Assembly: GCA_021791495.1 (NCBI GenBank)
Contig: JAJYWN010000023.1
Span: 148,666-212,665, forward strand
From: Bacillota bacterium
GTDB lineage: Bacteria > Bacillota > Sulfobacillia > JAJYWN01
Direction: 5' to 3'
Length of the DNA: 64,000 nt
Shown: positions 42,452 to 51,450 of the stretch, piece after piece
How the letters are laid out: every line of letters begins with the position of its first letter
How positions within the stretch are numbered: the first letter of the stretch is position 1
The notes under the pieces: model-generated
Database searches by the model: none
The model's input: the letters and a program-made list of their open reading frames with translations, nothing else
What the model was told of the DNA's origin: nothing
Program-made: the position numbers and the translations under genes

Positions 42452-43492
42452 TTGTCTTGGTTTACTAACCTGTTCAGCATGGCAACAGACATCGGCATCG
42501 ACCTTGGAACGGCGACGTCCCTGGTATACGTGAAGGGCAAGGGCATCGTTCTCCGCGAACCCTCGGTGGTGGCCATCGACACCGACACCAAGCGGGTCCT
42601 GGCCATCGGGGAAGAGGCGCGCCGCATGGTGGGCCGCACACCGGCGAACATCACCGCCGTGCGGCCTCTGCGTGAAGGGGTCATTGCCGATTACGACATG
42701 ACCGAGGCCATGCTCCGCCACTTCGTGGCGAAGGTCTGCGGCCGCCGCATGTTCCTCCGCCCCCGTATTATGATCTGCGTCCCTTCGGGCGTGACCACCG
42801 TCGAGAAGAGGGCGGTTCTGGAGGCGGCCAGCCAGGCCGGGGCCCGGAAGACCTTCGTCATTGAAGAGCCCCTGGCGGCGGCCATCGGCGCGGGAGTGGA
42901 TATCTCCAAACCCAACGGAAGCATGGTGGTAGACATCGGCGGCGGCACCACCGACATCGCCGTCCTCTCGCTGGGCGGTATCGTCATCAGTAACTCCTTG
43001 CGCGTCGCCGGCGACAAGTTCGACGACGCCATTGTCCGCTATGTGCGCCGCGAGCACGACCTCCTGATAGGCGAGCGCAGTGCCGAGGACGTCAAGATCA
43101 AGGTCGGCAGCTGCTTCGAGGAAGGGCGTAACGAGGAGATGGAGGTGCGCGGGCGCGACCTGGTGACCGGACTGCCGCGTACGGTGAAGATTACCTCCGG
43201 ACAGGTCCGCCAGGCGGTAGAGGAACCGGCCGCCGCCATCGTCGACGCGGTCAAGAACGTCCTCGAAAGCACCCCGCCGGAACTGGCCGCCGACATCGTC
43301 GACCGCGGCCTGATCCTCACCGGTGGCGGCTCGCTCTTGGAGGGTCTGGACCGCCGCATCGCCCGCGAGACAGGCGTCCCGGCGCAGTTGGCGGACGACC
43401 CCTTAAGCTGCGTGGCTTTGGGGACGGGGAAAGCGCTGGAGAGCTACGAGACTTTCCAGGACCACATCGTGGTGCTGAATAAGCTGGCCTAG
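42452..43492 (+). CDS. mreB: MreB/Mbl-type rod shape-determining actin homologue
   Basis: 346-residue actin-fold ATPase. TDIGIDLGTATSLVYVKGKG (phosphate 1), VDIGGGTTDIAVLSLGG (phosphate 2) and LTGGGSLLEGLDRRIA (adenosine) are all present. TTG 42452 (SWFTNLF) is the likely start because MreB paralogues begin in this way. It organises lateral wall synthesis at the membrane. Neighbour of spoIIID as in Bacillus (mbl). Confidence 0.95.
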   Translation: MSWFTNLFSMATDIGIDLGTATSLVYVKGKGIVLREPSVVAIDTDTKRVLAIGEEARRMVGRTPANITAVRPLREGVIADYDMTEAMLRHFVAKVCGRRMFLRPRIMICVPSGVTTVEKRAVLEAASQAGARKTFVIEEPLAAAIGAGVDISKPNGSMVVDIGGGTTDIAVLSLGGIVISNSLRVAGDKFDDAIVRYVRREHDLLIGERSAEDVKIKVGSCFEEGRNEEMEVRGRDLVTGLPRTVKITSGQVRQAVEEPAAAIVDAVKNVLESTPPELAADIVDRGLILTGGGSLLEGLDRRIARETGVPAQLADDPLSCVALGTGKALESYETFQDHIVVLNKLA

Positions 43493-43515
43493 CAGGAGTA
43501 TCCTTTCGTATATAG

Positions 43516-43573
43516 AAACCCCAGCGTAACCACTGTCTGGAAGACAGACGGCGTGGAGTAGCTGGGGTTTTTG
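43516..43573 (+). terminator. Branched intrinsic terminator after mreB
   Basis: AAACCCCAGC (43516-43525) pairs with GCTGGGGTTT (43561-43570), followed by TT. Inside is a second hairpin CTGTCT / AGACAG (43533-43547). Confidence 0.8.
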
Positions 43574-43647
43574 GTCTCCTTCTCTATTGTGTTGTGGCGT
43601 CTACGGGGCCCCCACAGGCCCGGCAGGCAGCTTGAGCCCTTGGAGGC

Positions 43648-43950
43648 ATGGGACCAGTGCGTAAGATCGTTGGGGTTCTCCTTCTGGTTACCTTGTTGAC
43701 GACCGTGTTCTGTTCGCCGGTCATGGCGGACGAAGCTTCCTCTCCGCCACCGGCGCCACGCGTTTTCCTCAGAGGACAGGAACTCACCTTCGACGTTCCG
43801 CCCCGCATCGTGGATCGGCGACTCCAACTTCATGGACTTGTCCCAGGGGGTACGCGTACGAAACGGGCCAGCGCCTTCCATGTCCTCTTCTCCAAGCCCC
43901 TGGGTGCACGGGTCGTGCCGCTGAAAGTGCCGGACGGAACGGGTCGGTAG
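43648..43950 (+). CDS. Short secreted protein with truncated copper-amine-oxidase-N-like motif
   Basis: 100 residues: a signal peptide (RKIVGVLLLVTLLTTVFCSP, cleavage after VMA) then VFLRGQELTFDVPPRIVDRR, which resembles the first strand of the copper amine oxidase N-terminal-like stalk domain common in secreted Bacillota proteins. After this the sequence loses similarity, so the gene may be truncated or frameshifted. TGGAGG is six bases before the ATG. Confidence 0.55.
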   Translation: MGPVRKIVGVLLLVTLLTTVFCSPVMADEASSPPPAPRVFLRGQELTFDVPPRIVDRRLQLHGLVPGGTRTKRASAFHVLFSKPLGARVVPLKVPDGTGR

Positions 43951-44596
43951 AAACGGCCGCGGCCGACACGCAGCGAGACCACGGGTGCGGCCGGTCGCAC
44001 GAGAACGGGTACGGCCGGCCGTGCTGGTTGCCTCGCAGAAACATGTACTTGAACGAGGTAACGTTGCCTCCGAAAGAAATGTGCTCGAAGGCACACCTCC
44101 TTTTGAGCGCCTCCTTTGGTGAGGCGGGGAGAGTCTTTGGTGACCAGGGCAAGGAGTTCCTCCTTGGCGGTGGCGTGTACGGCGGCGCGGTGTACCAAAA
44201 TCTCGGTATTTGGCAGAGCAAAAACCAAGATTTTAGGTATCGACCCCCTTTGCGGGCCGAAATTCGCTGCCGACCGGACACGAGGGGGGCGGTTTGGGCC
44301 TCACTTGGACTAATCCCGGGGTCGTCCGGGTTAGGAACACGGACGAGGTTTACCTATAAAGTCATATTCTGTATCCTCATTCGGCCGCCAGAGAACAGAA
44401 TCTGGCGGAGACTACCTGGGAAGTGGTCGCTGTCCCAATTTTTGGGTTTTCACAAAGTCAAATACCTAGATTTCAGTACACCAGCTGCTGACTGCCGGCA
44501 CCCCACACCTGACAGCGGACTGCGGATTGCCGAAATGACACGGACGTCGAATGAAACCCTCATAGACCCGCGTCTTCTCTGAGGCAACTCGCCACG
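43951..44596. other. Gene-free stretch containing a MITE-like element
   Basis: About 650 bases with no supported gene. The right half is the inverted-repeat element at 44189-44482. The left part (43951-44188) shows GC-rich sequence with no clear feature. Confidence 0.6.
44189..44482. repeat. MITE-like element with about 25-bp terminal inverted repeats
   Basis: The left end (44189-44213, GGTGTACCAAAATCTCGGTA...) matches the reverse complement of the right end (44458-44482) at about 21 of 24 positions, with weaker similarity going inward. The 294-base body has no ORF and contains a perfect CCGCCAGA / TCTGGCGG hairpin (about 44389-44412). No clear target duplication is visible. Size and structure fit a miniature inverted-repeat transposable element. 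Confidence 0.6.
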
Positions 44597-44625
44597 TTGA
44601 CAGTCGGGGGGGTGGATGCTAGAAT
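44597..44625 (+). promoter_or_regulatory. Sigma-A promoter of the SAM-riboswitch operon
   Basis: TTGACA (44597-44602) and TAGAAT (44620-44625) are exactly 17 bases apart, about 28 bases before the riboswitch. Confidence 0.85.
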
Positions 44626-44652
44626 AAGCCCGGACGAACTGAATATCACACT

Positions 44653-44784
44653 CCTCTTATCAAGAGAAGGACGAAGGACCCGGCCTGATGACTCCTCGGC
44701 AACCGGCCCGAAAGGGTGGCGGTGCCAAGTCCGGCAAGAGTGGTGGCGGCGATAGGCCGCCGTTCCATTCTGAGAGATGAGAGC
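44653..44784 (+). promoter_or_regulatory. SAM-I (S-box) riboswitch
   Basis: CTTATCAAGAGAAGG, then GGCCTGATGACTCCTCGGCA, CAACCGG, GGTGCCAAGTCC and finally GAGAGATGAGAG are the conserved S-box blocks in order, with P1 formed by CTCTTATC and GATGAGAG. A terminator follows directly. It should switch off the core MetE and metK genes when SAM is abundant. Confidence 0.95.
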
Positions 44785-44790
44785 TCCTGC

Positions 44791-44816
44791 GCCCTCTCCG
44801 AATGGAGGGGGCTTTT
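44791..44816 (+). terminator. Riboswitch terminator
   Basis: GCCCTCTCC (44791-44799) pairs with GGAGGGGGC (44804-44812), loop GAAT, then TTTT. This is the expression platform of the SAM-I riboswitch. Confidence 0.9.
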
Positions 44817-44864
44817 CGTATTCCCAGGACATTAGACCGGGTACGCTTGGGGGGTGGGGTGCCG

Positions 44865-45962
44865 ATGAGTGAGGAGCGGCAGATGACAGAAGAGCACGAG
44901 GCGATAAGGGAAAAGACGACGCCGACGTCCGGGACCTTCGAGCCCAGAGGCGCTGCTTCCGGCATCGGTGGGATGCCCCATACCGACCCGGCGCGGGCCT
45001 TGGACCTCATTTTCGCGACCTGTCCGGAGATGCCGTTCTGGCCCCAGCTTCCCAAACGCGATTTTCACGAGAGCATGTACATCCAGTACATGTACGGTTT
45101 TCCGGGCCTGGGTCTGGGGGGCGTGGATGGGAGAAGCCCAGTGCTGCGCACCACCGACGACCTCACGGGGCCGATGACGGCCCTTTACGAAGACTACCTG
45201 GCCGGGCGAACGCGGCCCATCCACGAGGAATGGGCGGCCGGCTATGCCGCCTATTTGGCCGATCCCCGGGTGAAGCAGGCACGCTGGGCGAAGGGCCAGG
45301 TCACCGGGCCAGTCAGCATGGGCCAGGCGGTGACCGATGAAGAGGGGAAGCTGCTCCTTTACCTTGATGATCTCATGGACGCCGCCATCCGGCACCTGAA
45401 CATGGTGGCCCGCGGGATGGAGGAGCGGCTGACGGCGGTCAACCCCGCCACAGTGGTTTTCTTTGATGAGCCGTCCTTGTCCACGTTCGGCAGCGCCTAT
45501 TTCAGCTACGACCGACCGACGGCCCTGGCCCATCTAGCTGGGGTGAAGGAGGGACTGGGCGGGCTCACCGGGGTCCACTGCTGCGGGAACACCGACTGGT
45601 CCCTGTTACTGGAGGCCGGGTTCGACGTTCTGTCGTTCGATGCTTACTACTACGCCGAGCGCTTGGCCCTCTACGCCGAACAGGTCGTGCCCTTCCTGGA
45701 AAGGGGAGGTGTCCTGGCCTGGGGTATCGTGCCGACGGACCATCAGGATTGGGCTGGGGAGACCGCCCGGACGCTGCTGGATAAGTTGGAGGCGCGGCAG
45801 GGGGCGTTGGTTACCAAGGGGGCCGACGAAGGTCGCATCGAGCGCCAGAGCCTGATCACTGCCTCCTGCGGGCTGGGTAGTTTGGACGTAGGCGAGGCCG
45901 AGCGGGTCCTGGAGTTGGTGGCCGAGGTATCGGCTCTGTACAGGCAAAAACACGGACTGTAG
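44865..45962 (+). CDS. Core-MetE-like methionine synthase (methylcobalamin/corrinoid type)
   Basis: 365-residue protein equal in size to the C-terminal catalytic half of MetE, with no folate-binding N-terminal half. [32 protein letters not shown] (His and Cys zinc ligands), VLSFDAY (Asp in place of the usual Glu) and [13 protein letters not shown] (Cys ligand) follow the MetE barrel order. Such short enzymes take the methyl group from a corrinoid protein rather than methyl-folate. The S-box upstream and metK 17 bases downstream strongly support methionine synthesis. ATG 44865 follows GGGGTGGGG. Confidence 0.85.
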   Translation: MSEERQMTEEHEAIREKTTPTSGTFEPRGAASGIGGMPHTDPARALDLIFATCPEMPFWPQLPKRDFHESMYIQYMYGFPGLGLGGVDGRSPVLRTTDDLTGPMTALYEDYLAGRTRPIHEEWAAGYAAYLADPRVKQARWAKGQVTGPVSMGQAVTDEEGKLLLYLDDLMDAAIRHLNMVARGMEERLTAVNPATVVFFDEPSLSTFGSAYFSYDRPTALAHLAGVKEGLGGLTGVHCCGNTDWSLLLEAGFDVLSFDAYYYAERLALYAEQVVPFLERGGVLAWGIVPTDHQDWAGETARTLLDKLEARQGALVTKGADEGRIERQSLITASCGLGSLDVGEAERVLELVAEVSALYRQKHGL

Positions 45963-45979
45963 AAGGGGAGGGGAACCAG

Positions 45980-47203
45980 ATGATTGGAGACCGAGCAGTA
46001 CCAGGTAAGAAGTACTATTTCACCTCCGAGTCGGTGACTGAGGGGCATCCCGACAAGATCGCCGACCAGGTGTCCGACGCCATCCTTGACGCCATCCTGG
46101 CCTTCGATCCGCGGGCGCGCGTCGCCTGCGAGACCCTGGTTTGCACTGGGTTGGTCATGGTGGCCGGCCAGATCACGACCGAGTGTTATGTCGACATGCC
46201 CACGGTCGTCCGCGACACGGTTAGGCAGATCGGCTACACCAGGGCGAAGTACGGGTTCGACGCCGACACCTGCGCCGTGATGATTTCTGTGGACGAGCAG
46301 AGCCCGGACATCGCCATGGGCGTGAACCAGCCACTCCAGAATAAGAACGGGGTCGAGGTTCCGGCCAACGCCGGCGAGGAGCACGTCGGCGCCGGAGACC
46401 AGGGCATGATGTACGGCTATGCCTGCACCGAGACGCCGGAGCTGATGCCTCTGCCCATCTCGCTGGCCCAGGCGCTGGCACGGAGACTGTCAGAGGTACG
46501 GCGGAAAAGGGTTATCCCGTACCTGCGGCCGGACGGCAAGACCCAGGTCACCGTGGAGTATATGAACGGGCGGCCGACGCGGGTCGACTCGGTGGTGGTC
46601 TCGACCCAGCACAAACCCGAGGTGAGTCAGGAGACCATTCGCAAAGATGTCATTGCTGAAATTATTAAGAAGACCATTCCGGCAGATCTGCTAGATGACG
46701 GAACCAAGTATTACGTTAACCCCACCGGGCGTTTCGTGGTCGGGGGGCCGGGCGGCGATACAGGCCTGACGGGCAGGAAGATCATTGTCGACACCTACGG
46801 CGGTTTCTCGCGCCACGGCGGCGGGGCGCTGTCGGGCAAGGACCCCACGAAGGTGGACCGCAGCGCCGCCTACGCTTCCCGCTACGTGGCGAAGAACGTG
46901 GTGGCGGCCGGTTTGGCCGACCACTGTGAGATCCAGGTGGCTTACGCCATCGGGGTCGAGTACCCCTTGGCCGTGAACGTCGAGACCTTCGGCACCAACC
47001 ACGTACCGGAACAACTCATCACCGACTTGGTCCATAAGTACTTCGACCTGCGGCCCGGAGCCATCATCCGCGACCTGAACCTGCGGCGCCCCATCTATAA
47101 GCAGGTGGCGTCTTACGGACATTTCGGCCGGCCGGACCTGGACCTGCCGTGGGAGCGGACCGACCGGGCGGCGGAACTACGGAGGGCGGCCGGGCTGAAG
47201 TAA
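45980..47203 (+). CDS. metK: S-adenosylmethionine synthetase
   Basis: 407-residue enzyme making SAM from methionine and [23 protein letters not shown], the loop [20 protein letters not shown], and [20 protein letters not shown] with [20 protein letters not shown] are hallmarks. About 10 extra N-terminal residues. Same message as core MetE, so the riboswitch controls both making methionine and converting it to SAM. Confidence 0.97.
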   Translation: MIGDRAVPGKKYYFTSESVTEGHPDKIADQVSDAILDAILAFDPRARVACETLVCTGLVMVAGQITTECYVDMPTVVRDTVRQIGYTRAKYGFDADTCAVMISVDEQSPDIAMGVNQPLQNKNGVEVPANAGEEHVGAGDQGMMYGYACTETPELMPLPISLAQALARRLSEVRRKRVIPYLRPDGKTQVTVEYMNGRPTRVDSVVVSTQHKPEVSQETIRKDVIAEIIKKTIPADLLDDGTKYYVNPTGRFVVGGPGGDTGLTGRKIIVDTYGGFSRHGGGALSGKDPTKVDRSAAYASRYVAKNVVAAGLADHCEIQVAYAIGVEYPLAVNVETFGTNHVPEQLITDLVHKYFDLRPGAIIRDLNLRRPIYKQVASYGHFGRPDLDLPWERTDRAAELRRAAGLK

Positions 47204-47334
47204 ACGATCTGCTCCCCCGCTTTCACCAGTATCTCTGACGTGCTGTGGCCAGGCCCGGTGGTCCAAAGCACCCGTCCTCGTCACCGCATATGATGGGTCA
47301 GGCGTCTAGAATGCCGATTAGGAGGCCTGTTCCC

Positions 47335-47859
47335 ATGGACTGGTGGATTTCCGGCTTGGTCCTGCTCCTCGCGTTCTGCGGGCTGTGGATGGTCGCCGTC
47401 CACCTGCTTCAGGTTGCGCTGCACATCGGACGGCCTCGCGGGTACGCACCCTTCGTCAGCATCCTTCTGGTGGTGAAGAACAAGGCGCAGATTATCGAGG
47501 GTATTGCCGGCAGCCTGGCGCGCCTGAGGGAGTACCTTCCTCCGGGGGCGCCCGACTACGAGGTGGTCGTGGTGGACGACGGGTCCAGCGACGACACCCC
47601 GCGTATTCTCGAGCGCATGGCCCGGCGCTTCCCTTGTCTGCGTCTGGTGCGTATGGGCGAGGTCAATAATGCCTCGGGGCAGAGCGCCGCCGACATCGGG
47701 CTGTTCTTGTGCCGGTCGAAGGTCGTCCTTTTCTTCCAGGTCTCCGGCGCCGTCACCCAGCGCACGGTGGTAGACGCGGCGCGCTATCTCCTTGGTGCAG
47801 GGCCCGAGCGGACCGCGAAGGACTGGGTCAAGTCGGGAGAGGCCCAGCTACCGGGTTGA
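47335..47859 (+). CDS. Short membrane-anchored family 2 glycosyltransferase-like protein
   Basis: 174 residues. One N-terminal helix (WWISGLVLLLAFCGLWMVAV) precedes a GT-A start: FVSILLVVKNKAQIIEGIAG, YEVVVVDDGSSDDTPRILER. The nucleotide-binding DDGSSDDT is present, but the protein ends before the acceptor half, so it is either truncated or a non-enzymatic short form. AGGAGG lies upstream of ATG 47335; longer in-frame starts lack support. Confidence 0.7.
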   Translation: MDWWISGLVLLLAFCGLWMVAVHLLQVALHIGRPRGYAPFVSILLVVKNKAQIIEGIAGSLARLREYLPPGAPDYEVVVVDDGSSDDTPRILERMARRFPCLRLVRMGEVNNASGQSAADIGLFLCRSKVVLFFQVSGAVTQRTVVDAARYLLGAGPERTAKDWVKSGEAQLPG

Positions 47860-47999
47860 GGAGTGGCGACGGCACGCCAACGAAGGCCGGGCGGTTTCCA
47901 GCGGCAGGGAAGCCCACAGGTGCGGAGAATAGGGTCGGACGATGAACCGGCCCTTTTTTCTTTTGGCTTTCTAGCCCCGGCCTTTGGGGAGGATCACCC

Positions 48000-50186
48000 G
48001 TGAGCGCCTTGGATGGCGTCATCGACCGAATCACCTACCGAAATGAAGAGAACGGCTACACCGTGGCCAAGCTGAAGTGCAACGACCTCACCGGCCAGGA
48101 GTGTACCATCGTGGGCAACTTCGCCTCCCTGGCGGCCGGTGAGACGGTACGGGCCGAAGGCGAATGGGTGCTGCACGCCGATTACGGGCGTCAGTTCAAG
48201 GTGGAACGGCTGACCCCGCTGGCCCCCGCCACCAAAGAAGCCATCGAGAAATACCTGGGTTCGGGGATGATCAAGGGGATCGGACCAGTCACCGCCGCCC
48301 GGCTGGTGAAGAAGTTCGGGCTCCAGACCTTGGACGTCATCGAGCAGACCCCCGAGCGGATGACGGAGGTGGACGGCCTCGGGCCACAGCGGGCGGAGGT
48401 CATCGCCCGCGCCTTCGCCGAGCAGCGCCACGTCCGTGACGTTATGCTCTTCTTGCGGTCCTATGATATAAGTCCCGCCTACGCCCAGAGGATCTATCGG
48501 CGTTACGGTTCCCGCACCATGGAAGTGCTCCGCGAGAACCCCTACCGGCTGGCCAGCGAGGTCTTCGGCATCGGCTTCAAGACGGCGGACCGCATCGCCC
48601 AGTCCATGGGGCTGCCCGCAGACTCGCCACACCGGGCCGACGCTTGCCTCCGGTATGTGCTGGGCGCCGCCGGGGACGAGGGTCACACCTTCCTTCCTTC
48701 CGGCGACCTGTTCGAACGCGCCGGGGAGGCTCTGGGGTTGCCCGGGGAGACCTTGGGCGGGGGCCTGGACCGCCTGGCGGCCGCCGGCGAAGTGGTGGTG
48801 GATGGCGTCGACGGCGTTTTCCTCGCGTCCTACTACCGCGCCGAGACTGAGGTGGCTGAAAGGCTGACGGACTGCCTGAGAGCGGGCAGCGGGAGGGCGG
48901 AGCGGGGAACGCATCTTATCGCCGACGCCGAAGCCGCCTCCGGCATCACCCTGGCCGGCCAGCAGCGGGAAGCGGTGGCCACGGCACTGGTGGTCCCGGT
49001 CCTCGTCATCACCGGTGGCCCCGGCACCGGCAAGACCACCATCACCCGCACCCTCCTATCCTGTTTCGACCGGCTGCGCTGGAAGGTCGAACTGGCCGCC
49101 CCCACCGGGCGCGCCGCCAAGAGGATGACGGAGGCCTGCCGCCGTGAGGCGCGGACCATCCACCGCCTACTGGAATACGGTTTCGACGAGCCGCGCGGGG
49201 TCACGTTCCGCCGGAATGCGGACCGCCCCCTGGAGGCCGATGCGGTCATCGTCGACGAGATGTCCATGGTGGACATCGCCTTGATGCAATCCCTGATGCG
49301 CGCCGTGCGCCCCGGTACCAAGCTGGTCCTGGTCGGCGACGCCGACCAGCTCCCCTCGGTGGGCGCCGGCAACGTCCTCCGGGACATCATCGCGTCCGGA
49401 GTCGTACCCGTGGTCCGGTTGACCGAAGTCTTCCGCCAGGCGGCCGACAGCCAGATCGTGGCCAACGCGCACCGCATCAACTCCGGCCGTTTTCCGGATC
49501 TGAACGGGAAGGAGTCCGACTTCTTCTTTATGGAGGAGGCCGACCCGGACAAGGCCCGCGACCTCATCGTCCAGCTGGTCTCCAAGCGCCTCCCGCCCTT
49601 CCTGAACGTGGACCCGCTCCAGGACATTCAGGTGATCACCCCGATGCGCCGTACCTCTCTGGGGGTGGAGCGGCTGAACGCCGATCTCCAGGAGGCGCTG
49701 AACCCGGAAGCCGGTGACCGGCAGGCCTTGGCGGCGCACGGGGCCGTATTCCGACGGGGCGACAAGGTGATGCAGATTCGCAACAACTATGAAAAGGAAG
49801 TCTTCAACGGTGACATCGGCATCGTGGCCGAGGTGGACCTGGAGGAAGGGGAGGTGCTGGTGTCCTACCCCGCCGCCGGAGGACCCCTGCGCGTGGCCTA
49901 CGACCGGACGGAACTGGACGAGATCGTTTTGGCCTACGCCACTTCAGTCCATAAGAGCCAAGGCAGCGAGTTCCCCGTGGTGGTCATGCCCGTGACCACC
50001 CAACACTACGTCATGCTACAGCGAAACCTGCTCTACACCGCTGTGACCCGGGCCAAGCGCCTGGTGGTGTTGGTGGGCACGAAGAAGGCTCTCGGCATCG
50101 CCCTGAACAACAACCGCGTGGAGACCAGGTACTCGGCCTTGGCGGGGCGCCTGGCCAAACTCATCGCGCCGCCGCCGCCGGCGTGA
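48000..50186 (+). CDS. recD2: RecD2-type ATP-dependent DNA helicase
   Basis: 728-residue SF1B helicase. An N-terminal OB-like and HhH region (YLGSGMIKGIGPVTAARLVK, MTEVDGLGPQRAEVIARAF) is followed by Walker A GGPGTGKTTITRT near residue 340, DEMSMVDIALMQSLM, LVGDADQLPSVGAGNVLRD and the C-terminal TSVHKSQGSEFPVVVMPV. This is the RecD2 form found in bacteria without RecBC, moving 5' to 3' and acting in replication-fork repair. GTG 48000 follows GGGGAGGA. Confidence 0.95.
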   Translation: MSALDGVIDRITYRNEENGYTVAKLKCNDLTGQECTIVGNFASLAAGETVRAEGEWVLHADYGRQFKVERLTPLAPATKEAIEKYLGSGMIKGIGPVTAARLVKKFGLQTLDVIEQTPERMTEVDGLGPQRAEVIARAFAEQRHVRDVMLFLRSYDISPAYAQRIYRRYGSRTMEVLRENPYRLASEVFGIGFKTADRIAQSMGLPADSPHRADACLRYVLGAAGDEGHTFLPSGDLFERAGEALGLPGETLGGGLDRLAAAGEVVVDGVDGVFLASYYRAETEVAERLTDCLRAGSGRAERGTHLIADAEAASGITLAGQQREAVATALVVPVLVITGGPGTGKTTITRTLLSCFDRLRWKVELAAPTGRAAKRMTEACRREARTIHRLLEYGFDEPRGVTFRRNADRPLEADAVIVDEMSMVDIALMQSLMRAVRPGTKLVLVGDADQLPSVGAGNVLRDIIASGVVPVVRLTEVFRQAADSQIVANAHRINSGRFPDLNGKESDFFFMEEADPDKARDLIVQLVSKRLPPFLNVDPLQDIQVITPMRRTSLGVERLNADLQEALNPEAGDRQALAAHGAVFRRGDKVMQIRNNYEKEVFNGDIGIVAEVDLEEGEVLVSYPAAGGPLRVAYDRTELDEIVLAYATSVHKSQGSEFPVVVMPVTTQHYVMLQRNLLYTAVTRAKRLVVLVGTKKALGIALNNNRVETRYSALAGRLAKLIAPPPPA

Positions 50187-50201
50187 CGGGAGCCGCGTAG
50201 C

Positions 50202-51095
50202 GTGAGCGACGGGAATGGTGCCGCGAGCCGTGGAGGTGGTGCGGCGGGCCTTCGGGCGGCAACCGGGGCGGCCCTGGATACCGTGCACCGCGGCTTTCGG
50301 GGGGCGGTCGCCGGCGTCCTCCGCCTTCTGTTCCCCTCCGCCGCGGGGTGCCCCCTTTGTGGCCGCGATGACCCCGACCTGGGACCGGGCCTGCCCTGCC
50401 GCGCCTGCCGCGCCTTTGTCGTCGCCGCCTGGGAGCCCGAAGCCTTTGGAGGCCGGCCGGTACCGCGCTGTCCCGTGTGCGGGCGCGCCCTGGACCGGCC
50501 GGGAGTGCATGGTGTCCGCGCCGAAGGAGCGACGTCCGCCTGGGGCGTGGCCGGCACCAGCTTCCCCATCTGCTCGGACTGCCGCGACGCGCGCCCGCCC
50601 TTTGTTGCCGCCCGCGGCGCCGCCCCTTACGAGGGGCCTATCCGCGCCGCCATCCGCCGCCTGAAATACTCGGGTGAGAGCTACCTGGCTCCGGTGCTGG
50701 CCGACTTCATGGCCCCCGTCCTGGCGAAGGAAGGCTGGTTGGTGGCCGACGCCCTGGTGCCCGTACCCCTGCACCCGCGCAAAGCGGTTCGCCGGGGCTA
50801 CAACCAGGCCGAATTACTGGCCCGCGAGCTGGGCCGCCGCTACGCCCTGCCCGTCCTTCCCGCCGCCCTCACTCGTACCCGCGAGACGCCTCCTCAAGCC
50901 CGACAGGGGCGGCACGAACGCCTGGTAAGCATGACCGGCGCCTTCGCCGCCGCGCCGGCCGCCTGCGCCGGGAAGACCTTGGTCCTTATCGACGATGTCT
51001 TCACCACCGGCAGCACTGCCGCTTCAGCCGCCCAGGCCCTCCTGACCGCCGGCGCGAAACGGGTTTTCGTCCTGACCGCCGCCGCCGGGAACTGA
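50202..51095 (+). CDS. comFC: ComF/GntX-family phosphoribosyltransferase-like protein
   Basis: 297 residues. Two N-terminal zinc-finger pairs (CPLCGRDD, CRACR, CPVCGR, CSDC), then the ComF block IRAAIRRLKYSGESYLAPVL, DALVPVPLHPRKAVRRGYNQ and the PRPP loop VLIDDVFTTGSTA. ComFC acts in natural transformation with a helicase (ComFA). It follows recD2 by 15 bases. The GTG start and a 25-residue Ala/Gly-rich extension are uncertain. Confidence 0.92.
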   Translation: MSDGNGAASRGGGAAGLRAATGAALDTVHRGFRGAVAGVLRLLFPSAAGCPLCGRDDPDLGPGLPCRACRAFVVAAWEPEAFGGRPVPRCPVCGRALDRPGVHGVRAEGATSAWGVAGTSFPICSDCRDARPPFVAARGAAPYEGPIRAAIRRLKYSGESYLAPVLADFMAPVLAKEGWLVADALVPVPLHPRKAVRRGYNQAELLARELGRRYALPVLPAALTRTRETPPQARQGRHERLVSMTGAFAAAPAACAGKTLVLIDDVFTTGSTAASAAQALLTAGAKRVFVLTAAAGN

Positions 51096-51190
51096 GACTC
51101 GCTCCGCCGCCACTGCCATCGCCCAGGTCACTCGGATGTCATAGTAAGTGACCATCTCCGTTGGATGGGTGCCGGTATTGATGTAGACTC

Positions 51191-51450
51191 TTGGTCACTA
51201 CAGTGGAGAAACCCGAAGAGACTTATTTAGCAGGGGAGATGCTACCGTTGATGCTTTCCGACGGTCTGAACGACCTGCCAGGCGTTTCCTGCCTGGCGCC
51301 CGACGGCGCCTTCTATGTTTTCCCGAACGTGAAGGGAACCGGCATCTCCAGCCGCGAACTGGCAGATTACTTGCTGTATGAAGCCGGCGTGGCGAAGCCA
51401 ATATCAAAGAGGCGCTGCGCCGCACAAAGGTGGCTCTAGATAAGAGATGA
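51191..51450 (+). pseudogene. Relic of a class I/II aminotransferase (C-terminal part)
   Basis: GLNDLPGVSCLAPDGAFYVF, PNVKGTGISSRELADYLLYE and AGVA match the small-domain end of PLP-dependent aspartate-type aminotransferases. A deletion after GVA shifts the frame; in another frame ANIKEALRRTKVALDKR* restores the normal C-terminus. The large domain with the catalytic Lys is missing. The following dehydrogenase starts inside this end. Confidence 0.75.

Noticed and set aside
43830..44228. 132-codon minus-strand frame before the MITE-like element
   Set aside because: The first half looks vaguely protein-like (AVHATAKEELLALVTKD) but it overlaps the repeat end, has no ribosome site and no known motif.
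47245..47334. Longer N-terminus for the glycosyltransferase-like gene
   Set aside because: The added residues are Pro/Arg-rich, without ribosome site; AGGAGG sits right before ATG 47335.
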